Part shown: in pieces, positions 1-6,184 of the stretch | Layout: each line of letters starts with the position of its first letter | Numbering within the stretch: position 1 is the stretch's first letter | Assembly: GCA_000433635.1 (NCBI GenBank) | Contig: HF997898.1 | Coordinates: 1 to 36,095 of the forward strand | From: Ruminococcus sp. CAG:254 | Lineage (GTDB): Bacteria > Bacillota > Clostridia > Oscillospirales > Ruminococcaceae | DNA length: 36,095 bases | Direction: 5' to 3' | The notes under the pieces: generated by a model | Database searches by the model: none | What the model was told of the DNA's origin: nothing | The model's input: only the letters and a program-made list of their open reading frames with translations | Program-made: the position numbers and the translations under genes

Positions 1-46
1 GCGAAGCGATTCTGCCGAACCGTACGCAGATGGTTTCCCTAGGAGC
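1..46 (+). repeat. 3' fragment of a dispersed structured repeat, copy 1
   Basis: This 46-nt block aligns without gaps to 2113-2158 and 30141-30186. It begins GCGAAGCG, has TGCCGAAYC in the middle and ends CTARGAGC. The window edge cuts off whatever lies upstream, so I cannot tell whether the full element is present. It lies upstream of the promoter of the SDR gene, as copy 2 lies upstream of the pspA promoter. Confidence 0.7.
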
Positions 47-81
47 ATTGACCAACAATCACACATCTTTACAAAAAATCA

Positions 82-111
82 TTTGCAAATACAGCCGAAC
101 TATGGTATAAT
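82..111 (+). promoter_or_regulatory. sigma-A promoter of the SDR gene
   Basis: A -35 like TTGCAA (83-88) is separated by 17 nt from a perfect -10 TATAAT (106-111). Transcription should begin near 118, leaving a short leader before the ribosome binding site of the gene at 164. Confidence 0.7.
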
Positions 112-163
112 AACAGTGTTATCCATATAACCGTTTGAAAACCATAGAAAGGAAGTTTTAACC

Positions 164-964
164 ATGGGCTTTTTCACGAAAAAAACAGTGATTATCACCG
201 GAGCAGGCAGAGCCGTTTTGAGTGACGGCAAGTGCGGTTCGATTGGCTACGGCATTGCAACCGCATTTGCAAAAGAGGGTGCAAACCTTGTCATTACCGG
301 CAGAAACGTACAGAAGTTGACCGATGCAAAAGAAGAACTCGAACGTCTGTATGGCATTTCGGTATTGCCTGTACAAGCAGATGTGCACGCTGGAGCAGAT
401 AATGCAGCCGTTGTCAAGCAGGTTGTGGAACAGGCAGTTGCTGCATTCGGAGCAATTCATGTGCTGATTAATAATGCACAGGCTTCCGCCTCTGGTGTAA
501 CCTTGGCAGACCACACCACAGAACAATTCGATCTGGCAATGTATTCTGGTCTATATGCAACTTTCCACTATATGCAGGCTTGCTATCCTTATCTGAAAGA
601 AACACAGGGTTCTGTCATTAACTTTGCATCTGGAGCAGGACTGTTCGGAAACTATGGACAGTGTGCGTATGCTGCCGCAAAGGAAGGCATTCGTGGTTTG
701 ACCCGTGTTGCAGCGACAGAATGGGGACGGGATCATATCAATGTCAATATTGTTTGCCCGCTGGCATGGACAGCACAGCTGGAACAGTTCCAGAAAGCAT
801 ATCCGGATGCATTTGAGAAAAATGTGAAGATGCCGCCGATGGGACATCTGGGCGATGCAGAACAGGAAATTGGCCGTGTTTGTGTACAGCTGGCATCACC
901 GGATTTCAAGTATATGACTGGTGAAACCATTACGCTGGAGGGCGGATTGGGATTGCGTCCATAA
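164..964 (+). CDS. SDR family NAD(P)-dependent oxidoreductase
   Basis: This is a 266-residue short-chain dehydrogenase/reductase with a Rossmann fold. The N-terminal cofactor motif TGAGR is followed by an insertion (VLSDGKCGSIGYGIA), so the glycine-rich loop is longer than in classical members and resembles the SIG arrangement of enoyl-ACP reductases. The NNA motif follows strand 4, and the catalytic Ser of INFASGAG and the YAAAK Tyr/Lys pair near residues 168-172 are present. The C-terminus ends in the typical GETITLEGG. Start chosen for AGAAAGGAAG upstream. The gene is monocistronic, with its own promoter and terminator. The substrate cannot be read from the sequence, and no pathway partner is adjacent. 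Confidence 0.9.
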   Translation: MGFFTKKTVIITGAGRAVLSDGKCGSIGYGIATAFAKEGANLVITGRNVQKLTDAKEELERLYGISVLPVQADVHAGADNAAVVKQVVEQAVAAFGAIHVLINNAQASASGVTLADHTTEQFDLAMYSGLYATFHYMQACYPYLKETQGSVINFASGAGLFGNYGQCAYAAAKEGIRGLTRVAATEWGRDHINVNIVCPLAWTAQLEQFQKAYPDAFEKNVKMPPMGHLGDAEQEIGRVCVQLASPDFKYMTGETITLEGGLGLRP

Positions 965-993
965 GAAATTAGCAAAATTCATACGAAACACAC

Positions 994-1025
994 AGGGGAA
1001 TGCAACTGCGTTCCCCTATTTTTTG
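994..1025 (+). terminator. rho-independent terminator after the SDR gene
   Basis: AGGGGAATGC pairs with GCGTTCCCCT and is followed by ATTTTTT. It ends the SDR transcript 30-60 nt after its stop codon. Confidence 0.85.
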
Positions 1026-1127
1026 AAAAAAGAAGTGCGATAACTTGCAGAAAATTCGAGTGACTACTTTCTTTTTTGTAAGATAGACGTTTTTCTTCTT
1101 AAAAAAAGAAAAAAAGAGAAAAAATGC

Positions 1128-1156
1128 TTGACTTTTTTTCTAGACTGTGATATACT
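1128..1156 (+). promoter_or_regulatory. promoter of tRNA-Pro
   Basis: TTGACT (1128-1133) and TATACT (1151-1156) are separated by 17 nt. The tRNA begins 38 nt after the -10 box, as expected for a short processed leader. Confidence 0.8.
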
Positions 1157-1193
1157 GTATAAGTCGCTTGAAGAAAACGACAAAGTTCATCAA

Positions 1194-1270
1194 CGAGGTG
1201 TGGCTCAGTTTGGTAGAGCACTACGTTCGGGACGTAGGGGCCGCAGGTTCGAATCCTGTCACCTCGACCA
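1194..1270 (+). tRNA. tRNA-Pro (anticodon CGG)
   Basis: The cloverleaf is complete. Acceptor stem CGAGGTG (1194-1200) pairs with CACCTCG (1260-1266). The anticodon stem CTACG/CGTAG encloses loop TTCGGGA, giving anticodon CGG at 1228-1230. The T arm carries GGTTCGAATCC. The discriminator A and a genome-encoded CCA (1268-1270) are present. It reads CCG, a very common proline codon in this window. Confidence 0.96.
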
Positions 1271-1277
1271 TATTTTT

Positions 1278-1311
1278 AAAAGCACGTTGGTTTTTATCAG
1301 CGTGCTTTTTC
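1278..1311 (+). terminator. terminator after tRNA-Pro
   Basis: AAAAGCACG (1278-1286) pairs with CGTGCTTTT (1301-1309) over a 14-nt loop and ends in a T run. It closes the tRNA transcript 8 nt after CCA. Confidence 0.85.
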
Positions 1312-1353
1312 GTTTATAAACGGATTTTTGAAACAAGAAGGGGAATGGAAATC

Positions 1354-1821
1354 ATGCTGGTGGAGAAAGATGTTTCTGAAAGAATCCTATCGCTGTATGA
1401 TGCAGAAGATTTGGAACTTTGCGAGGCATATGCTGTAGATGCTCATTTAGGGGAGAATCTGCCGGAATTTGCAACAGTTTATCGGGCAGAACCAGAGCAT
1501 TTCTGTTTCGTTATAAATCCCGATCGGATTGGTAGGAATTATTTCAAGCTTTATAACCATCGTTTTCCGGAGGAGGCAACGAAGATGGCGAGAATTTGCT
1601 TTTTCGATGCCAGTTATTGCAAAGAGGGGTCGCTTGGCAAAAAGACATTCTGGATTTTGAATCCGGAAGAGAAGCAGCAGTTGCTGCAAATCTTGCAGCG
1701 TCCTTGCGAAGCAGGGAATACCGTCTGGAGGAAGCTTATTGAAACATTTTGCTGGGAAGCAGACGAAGAGCGGATTCCACTCGATACACCCATACCAGAT
1801 TATACAAAACTGGAAGGATAA
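1354..1821 (+). CDS. hypothetical cytoplasmic protein, 155 residues
   Basis: I do not recognise a family. The protein is acidic, has no signal peptide or membrane segment, and begins MLVEKDVSERIL. It carries a conserved-looking core with FCFVINPDRIGRNYFKLY and a tail rich in Trp, Glu and Pro. The start at 1354 is preferred over in-frame ATG 1345 because AAGAAGGGG (1335-1343) is 10 nt from 1354 but only 1 nt from 1345. An in-frame extension back to 1147 would run through the tRNA and is rejected. No separate promoter is clear; the preceding tRNA terminator means it needs readthrough or a weak local promoter. Confidence 0.7.
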   Translation: MLVEKDVSERILSLYDAEDLELCEAYAVDAHLGENLPEFATVYRAEPEHFCFVINPDRIGRNYFKLYNHRFPEEATKMARICFFDASYCKEGSLGKKTFWILNPEEKQQLLQILQRPCEAGNTVWRKLIETFCWEADEERIPLDTPIPDYTKLEG

Positions 1822-1980
1822 CCATGTCGCAGGCAAACTGCGGTCGAGCTGGCTCAGCTCGGCGGAGGGTGATTCCCCACAGTGTGGGGAAATGTCCCGA
1901 AGGGACAAAAGGGAAGGGCATCCTCTAAAATGGGGGACAAGCTGTCCCCCTTAACGAACGTATTGATTAGACTGTATTGA
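1822..1980. other. non-coding block with three consecutive hairpins
   Basis: No convincing gene is seen here. Three near-perfect stem-loops follow each other: TTCCCCACA/TGTGGGGAA (1873-1891), TGTCCC-GAA-GGGACA (1893-1907) and GGGGGACA-AGC-TGTCCCCC (1932-1950). The short ORFs that cross this block are Arg/Ser/Pro-rich translations of hairpins. The block directly precedes copy 2 of the dispersed element. Confidence 0.65.
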
Positions 1981-2158
1981 AATCTAAGAAAAATAAGCAA
2001 GTTGCTGTTCGCCATTCTAAAAACAAGGAACATTCTAATAAACTGTAATCTAAGAAAGATTCATAAGCAATTCGGACAACGTAACCCACGGCGAACAGCA
2101 CAAAGGCAGACAGCGAAGCGATTTTGCCGAATCTTACGCAATTGTTTTTTCTAAGAGC
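1981..2158 (+). repeat. dispersed structured repeat, copy 2
   Basis: In order this contains AATCTAAGA (1981-1989), inverted-repeat arm TGCTGTTCGCC (2003-2013), a 76-nt loop with ACTGTAAT (2042-2049), arm GGCGAACAGCA (2090-2100), conserved block CAAAGGCAGACA (2101-2112) and the 46-nt block 2113-2158 that ends CTAAGAGC. Inside the conserved blocks, GGCAGA can pair with TTTGCC around a GC-GAA-GC mini-hairpin. Copy 3 (30041-30186) has the same order of parts. It ends 55 nt upstream of the pspA -35 box. Confidence 0.7.
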
Positions 2159-2212
2159 AACTGAAAAACGACCATTTTTTCAATCAAACGACAATTCTGC
2201 AAAACTCTGTGC

Positions 2213-2241
2213 TTGACACGATATAAAAAATGTGTTATAAT
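2213..2241 (+). promoter_or_regulatory. consensus sigma-A promoter of pspA
   Basis: TTGACA (2213-2218), 17-nt spacer and TATAAT (2236-2241) match the consensus exactly. Transcription should start near 2248. The in-frame ORF start at 2230 lies inside this promoter, so translation must begin further downstream. Confidence 0.9.
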
Positions 2242-2355
2242 CAATACAACCATATTTGTATGCAGGCAGAGAAAATTCCTGCAATAGTAGGGGGACTGGG
2301 TTATAGCCCAGCAGACGAAAACAAGCATCAAAGATACAATGGAGGCGGAATCCAC

Positions 2356-3081
2356 ATGGGTATTTTTTCAAGAATTGGCGATATTATGAAAGCAAATGTC
2401 AACGACCTCATCGACAAGGCAGAAGATCCGGAAAAGATGGTCAAGCAGATCATTCGGGATTTGCAGCAGGAAGTTGCAAAGTCTACACAGGCACTCGGCA
2501 AGGCAATGGCAAGCCAGCGGATTGCAGAACGGCAGTATAAGACTGCATTGCAGTCGTCTGCAGATTGGGAATCCAAGGCAAAGGCAGCCCTTGCAGCTGG
2601 TAACACGGAAATGGCAAAGAAAGCCCTGTCCTATAAGGTCAAGGCAGATAATGACGTTGCCTCTTATCAGCAGATGTATGAAACCATTACCACACAGACC
2701 GATGCCATCCGGAATCAGGTTGAAACCTTAAAGGCAAAACTGGAAGAAGCAAAGAGCCGGCAGGCAATGCTGATTGCCCGTTCCCAGATGGCAAAGACTC
2801 AGAAGAATCTGGCACAGTCTATGGGCGGTATCAATACTTCCAGTTCTATGGATAAATTTAACCGCATGGAAGAAAAGATTATGCAGCAGGAAGCAGAAGC
2901 TGCTGCGTTTGCTGAAATCTCTGGCAACAGCAATGCAGACACCAAAAGCTTTGAACAGATGGAAGCAGATACCAAGGTGGATGCAGAATTGCAGCGTTTG
3001 ATGGCAGAAATGGGTACGTCCACCAGTGATGCGGATTTGGATGCACAGCTTGCTGCATTGGAACAGGGAGGTTCATTATGA
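2356..3081 (+). CDS. pspA: PspA/IM30 (Vipp1) family membrane-stress protein
   Basis: This 241-residue protein is almost entirely helical and coiled-coil, beginning MGIFSRIGDIMKANVNDLID as in PspA, IM30/Vipp1 and B. subtilis LiaH. These proteins form ESCRT-III-like oligomers on the inner face of the membrane and protect it under envelope stress. Long Ala/Lys/Glu/Gln heptad regions cover about residues 25-190, and a low-complexity acidic tail ends in DAQLAALEQGGSL. Start chosen for GGAGGCGG at 2341-2348. The stop codon overlaps the start of a small membrane protein (ATGA), implying translational coupling. A strong consensus promoter suggests substantial basal expression. Confidence 0.92.
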   Translation: MGIFSRIGDIMKANVNDLIDKAEDPEKMVKQIIRDLQQEVAKSTQALGKAMASQRIAERQYKTALQSSADWESKAKAALAAGNTEMAKKALSYKVKADNDVASYQQMYETITTQTDAIRNQVETLKAKLEEAKSRQAMLIARSQMAKTQKNLAQSMGGINTSSSMDKFNRMEEKIMQQEAEAAAFAEISGNSNADTKSFEQMEADTKVDAELQRLMAEMGTSTSDADLDAQLAALEQGGSL

Positions 3082-3254
3082 GCAAGGAAAAGGATTCTGG
3101 AAAGAAAGAACGACTCAGCATGTTCTATAAAGTCGCACCAGTTGTCGGGGCATTGGTGCTTGCAATGCTGTCCGCTGTCTTTATCGTATGCCGGACACTG
3201 AGCAATCGCTCTCATCACGAGAAGTGGAAGGATTACGACGAATGCGGCATTTGA
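3078..3254 (+). CDS. small single-pass membrane protein coupled to pspA
   Basis: This 58-residue ORF starts at the ATGA that contains the pspA stop codon. The first ~18 residues are charged (MSKEKDSGKKERLSMF), followed by one transmembrane segment at about residues 19-38 (VAPVVGALVLAMLSAVFIVC) and a polar tail ending HHEKWKDYDECGI. The overlap is strong evidence that it is translated with PspA. I do not recognise a family. A membrane anchor or sensor for PspA, like the role of PspB/PspC or LiaI elsewhere, is inference from position and topology only. Confidence 0.75.
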   Translation: MSKEKDSGKKERLSMFYKVAPVVGALVLAMLSAVFIVCRTLSNRSHHEKWKDYDECGI

Positions 3255-3283
3255 GCCGTATAAAAAAATCCAACAAGGAAACA

Positions 3284-3313
3284 GGGGTGCTTCCGAATCG
3301 AAGTGCCCTTTTT
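3284..3313 (+). terminator. terminator of the pspA operon
   Basis: GGGTGCTTC pairs with GAAGTGCCC (two G-U pairs) around CGAATC and is followed by TTTTT. Confidence 0.75.
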
Positions 3314-3398
3314 CTGACTTTTTTAAAATAGAAAGCTGTCTATTTTTAGAATCAAGTCGATTGAATTAGTAGGATTGTTTTTCATATTTTTGCCATCA

Positions 3399-3428
3399 TT
3401 GACAGAAACAAAAGATTTATGTTATACT
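3399..3428 (+). promoter_or_regulatory. promoter of citrate synthase
   Basis: TTGACA (3399-3404) is separated by 18 nt from TATACT (3423-3428). The predicted start near 3435 leaves a ~90-nt leader and excludes the longer in-frame ORF start at 3375. Confidence 0.8.
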
Positions 3429-3524
3429 ATTGATTGTGTGCATTCGATTTCAGAAGAAATCGAAACCACGCTTTTTCTCATTCATTCACCCAAAACCCGT
3501 TTCAGAAAGGACGATGATTATCAT

Positions 3525-4931
3525 ATGCTGACAAAAGAAGCCATTTTAAAAAGACCAGAACTGCAACAGATTGTGCAGAAATACCGACACAACATTGAGC
3601 GAAGCGAACAGCTTGCTCTGCAATATCAGGAAAACTATCAGATTAACCCGTCTTTCTATGAACAGTACGATGTAAAATGCGGTCTGCGGGATGCAGACGG
3701 TAGGGGCGTTCTTGCCGGACTGACGGGGATTAGCAAGGTACAGGCAACCAAGTTGGAAAACGGCGTGCAAGTACCAGCAGAAGGGGAATTATTCTATCGG
3801 GGCTATTCCATTTCGGATTTGGTGAACGGATTCATTCAGCAGAACCGTTTTGGATTTGAAGAAATCATTTATTTGCTATTGACTGGAGAACTGCCGAAAG
3901 CAGACGAGTTAAAATCCTTTCACGAACTGTTGGCAGATTATCAGAACTTGCCGGCACATTTTAAAAGCAGCGTTATCATGCGGATGCCGAGCGATAACAT
4001 CATGAACGGCATGGAAAAGTGTGTGCTGGCACTGCATTCCACCGACCCGAAACCGGATGACATCAGCATTCCGAATGTTATGCGGCAGTGTCTGGAACTG
4101 ATTGCCCGTTTCCCATCGCTGGCAGTGTATAACTACCAGATGACACAATACTTCCACAAGGGCAGCAGCATGGTATTGCGGAAGCCAAAGCCAGATAAAA
4201 CCATTGCGGAAAACCTGCTGACCATGATGCGGCCAGATGGCAAATATACGCAGCTGGAAGCACGGCTGTTGGATTTGGCGTTGGTGCTTCATGCAGAACA
4301 CGGCGGCGGAAACAATTCTACTTTTACCATGCATGTGGTAACATCTTCGGGGACGGACACCTATTCTGCCATTTCGGCTTCTTTGGGTTCGCTAAAAGGG
4401 CCAAAGCACGGCGGTGCAAATCTGAAGGTCATGGAAATGTTCCAAGATTTGAAAGCCCATGTAACAGACTGGAACAATCGAGATGCGATTCGGTCATATT
4501 TGACCGGACTGCTGAATCGGGAGGGCTTCGACCACAGCGGTTTGATTTATGGGTTAGGGCATGCAGTTTATACCGTTTCTGACCCAAGAGCACGTATTTT
4601 GAAAAAGTTTGCAGAGATGCTTTCGAACGAAAAGCAGATGCATGATGAATTTCAGTTGTATCAGACTGTGGAGGAAATCGCAACAGAACTGCTGTTAGAA
4701 CGCCGCAAGACAAACAAGGGAGTTTGTGCAAACGTTGATTTTTACAGCGGCTTTGTGTATGAGATGCTGGGCATTCCGATGGAACTGTATACGCCAATTT
4801 TTGCGATTGCAAGAATTGCAGGCTGGTCGGCACATCGGATTGAAGAACTGACGAACTCCAATAAAATCATCCGTCCGGCATATCGTCCGGTTGGATTAGA
4901 ACGAACCTATGTGCCATTGGGAGAACGATAA
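3525..4931 (+). CDS. citrate synthase
   Basis: This 468-residue citrate synthase condenses oxaloacetate and acetyl-CoA. The three catalytic residues of the family are present: His295 in GPKHGGAN, His346 in GLGHAVY and Asp405 in NVDFYSG, corresponding to E. coli His264, His305 and Asp362. The N-terminal ~60 residues form an extra helical region before the conserved GVLAGLTGIS core. Start 3525 follows AGAAAGGACG with a rather long spacer; it is the first in-frame ATG after the promoter. No other TCA gene is adjacent, so it likely serves glutamate synthesis via 2-oxoglutarate, which suits the arginine genes in this window. That metabolic link is inference. Confidence 0.93.
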   Translation: MLTKEAILKRPELQQIVQKYRHNIERSEQLALQYQENYQINPSFYEQYDVKCGLRDADGRGVLAGLTGISKVQATKLENGVQVPAEGELFYRGYSISDLVNGFIQQNRFGFEEIIYLLLTGELPKADELKSFHELLADYQNLPAHFKSSVIMRMPSDNIMNGMEKCVLALHSTDPKPDDISIPNVMRQCLELIARFPSLAVYNYQMTQYFHKGSSMVLRKPKPDKTIAENLLTMMRPDGKYTQLEARLLDLALVLHAEHGGGNNSTFTMHVVTSSGTDTYSAISASLGSLKGPKHGGANLKVMEMFQDLKAHVTDWNNRDAIRSYLTGLLNREGFDHSGLIYGLGHAVYTVSDPRARILKKFAEMLSNEKQMHDEFQLYQTVEEIATELLLERRKTNKGVCANVDFYSGFVYEMLGIPMELYTPIFAIARIAGWSAHRIEELTNSNKIIRPAYRPVGLERTYVPLGER

Positions 4932-4958
4932 ATTTTTGTGGAATCGGAGGAAAAAATT

Positions 4959-5300
4959 ATGCCATTTATGCAGTTGAAAACGAATGTTGCTGTTACAGAA
5001 CAGCAGGAAACCTTGTTGAAAACCTCATTCGGCAGTGCCATCACTGCCATCCCGGGGAAATCAGAAACATGGCTGATGGTGGGAATTGAACCGCAGTACA
5101 CCTTGTATTTTCAGGGCAGCGATGCACCAGCAGCTATGGTAGAAGTCAGCATTTTCGGTTCGGCTTCGGATGCAGCCTATGCAGATTTGACCGCTCGAAT
5201 CTGTAAGATTGTAGCAGAAACGCTGCACATTGATGCAAGCCGGATTTATGTGAAGTATGCAGAGATAGAGCACTGGGGCTGGAACGGCTCGAACTTTTAA
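4959..5300 (+). CDS. MIF/tautomerase superfamily protein
   Basis: This 113-residue protein matches the macrophage migration inhibitory factor family in length and layout. Pro2 after the initiator Met would be the catalytic N-terminal proline. The central motif VSIFGSASDAAYADL and the C-terminal IYVKYAEIEHWGWNGSNF correspond to VGWNNSTF in animal MIF. Family members act as phenylpyruvate/dopachrome tautomerases; bacterial substrates are usually unknown. The start at 4959 follows CGGAGG by 8 nt; an upstream GTG at 4938 would bury Pro2 and is rejected. It lies 27 nt after citrate synthase and is probably cotranscribed with it. Confidence 0.88.
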   Translation: MPFMQLKTNVAVTEQQETLLKTSFGSAITAIPGKSETWLMVGIEPQYTLYFQGSDAPAAMVEVSIFGSASDAAYADLTARICKIVAETLHIDASRIYVKYAEIEHWGWNGSNF

Positions 5301-5325
5301 AACAACATGTTTAAAAATGGACAGA

Positions 5326-5361
5326 AAAAAGTACCTTGTTTACGAAACAAGGTACTTTTTT
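5326..5361 (+). terminator. strong terminator after the tautomerase gene
   Basis: AAAGTACCTTGTTT pairs perfectly with AAACAAGGTACTTT across a 3-nt loop and ends in six T residues. It ends the citrate synthase-tautomerase transcript. Confidence 0.93.
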
Positions 5362-5396
5362 GCATGCATAGAAAATAAAACGTCCATCTTTAGGAA

Positions 5397-5426
5397 TTGA
5401 AAGCAAGCAGATGGATGTGCTATGAT
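5397..5426 (+). promoter_or_regulatory. promoter of the phosphopantetheinyl transferase gene
   Basis: TTGAAA (5397-5402), an 18-nt spacer and TATGAT (5421-5426). The -10 box covers the ATG at 5422, which argues that translation starts further on, at TTG 5461. Confidence 0.6.
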
Positions 5427-5460
5427 AAACAGGAAATGCAGAAAAAAAGGGGTTGAAACC

Positions 5461-6120
5461 TTGATCCAACAAGTACAAACAACAGCAGCAAATCCTGTAG
5501 AATCTGAACAAATTGATTTGCCGGAAGTAGTTTTACAGCCGCTGCCGATGAATGCAAAAGTAGCTGAACAGCACCACTTTGCACATGGTTTACTGGAAGA
5601 AATGCTATTCAAACGGGGCATTTTCAAGCCCTATTTCATGGGAGAAGGAAAACATGGAAAGCCGTTTTTGTTAGAACATCCGCAAATTCAGTTTAATATC
5701 AGCCACTGCAAAAATGCGGTGCTCTGTGGCATTGGCTCGAAACCGTTAGGCGTAGACGTGGAAACCATTCGACCGATGCGGGAACGTGTATTGCATCGAG
5801 TTCTGACCGCTTCAGAGCAGCAGGAAATTTTACAGTCAGAATCACCAGAACTGTGTTTTTTGCGGTTCTGGACACTAAAAGAGAGCTTTGTAAAGGCGTT
5901 GGGCGTTGGGATTTCCTATCCGATGCAGACGCTGGCATTTTCCCTGCGAGAGCCACTTGCAACGGAAGGAATGCAGTGCCATGTACGGCAGGGAAGCGGC
6001 GAGATTCTTGTTCCAATGCAGGAATATGCCGCAGCCGGAGCAGGTGCAGGATACCGCTTCTTTCAAGGCATCTGGGAGCAGAAGCAAGTCTTTTCCGTTT
6101 GTATTCCCAAGGCAGAATAA
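5461..6120 (+). CDS. 4'-phosphopantetheinyl transferase (Sfp type)
   Basis: The protein (219 residues from TTG 5461) activates acyl or peptidyl carrier proteins by transferring phosphopantetheine from CoA. The family motifs are present in order: GKHGKPFL, FNISHC, GVDVETI (Mg-binding Asp/Glu) and FWTLKESFVKALGVGI with the Trp-x-x-Lys-Glu catalytic/metal motif. TTG is preferred because AAAGGGG lies 8 nt upstream and the alternative ATG 5422 lies within a -10 box; the ATG version would be 232 residues. No NRPS or PKS gene is present, so the likely target is the fatty-acid ACP or a remote cluster. Confidence 0.85.
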   Translation: MIQQVQTTAANPVESEQIDLPEVVLQPLPMNAKVAEQHHFAHGLLEEMLFKRGIFKPYFMGEGKHGKPFLLEHPQIQFNISHCKNAVLCGIGSKPLGVDVETIRPMRERVLHRVLTASEQQEILQSESPELCFLRFWTLKESFVKALGVGISYPMQTLAFSLREPLATEGMQCHVRQGSGEILVPMQEYAAAGAGAGYRFFQGIWEQKQVFSVCIPKAE

Positions 6121-6124
6121 CAGA

Positions 6125-6164
6125 AAAAGGGAGCAGAATGTGTCATTCTGCCCCCTTCTTTTTT
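6125..6164. terminator. bidirectional terminator between convergent genes
   Basis: GGGAGCAGAATG (6129-6140) pairs with CATTCTGCCCCC (6144-6155) with one mismatch. A-rich sequence on the left and T-rich sequence on the right allow it to work for both the transferase gene (+) and the GH13 gene (-). Confidence 0.85.
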
Positions 6165-6184
6165 GGGAATATCCAAGAAAGAAA

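Noticed and set aside
1147..1353. N-terminal extension of the hypothetical gene at 1354
   Set aside because: The extension would translate through tRNA-Pro and its terminator.
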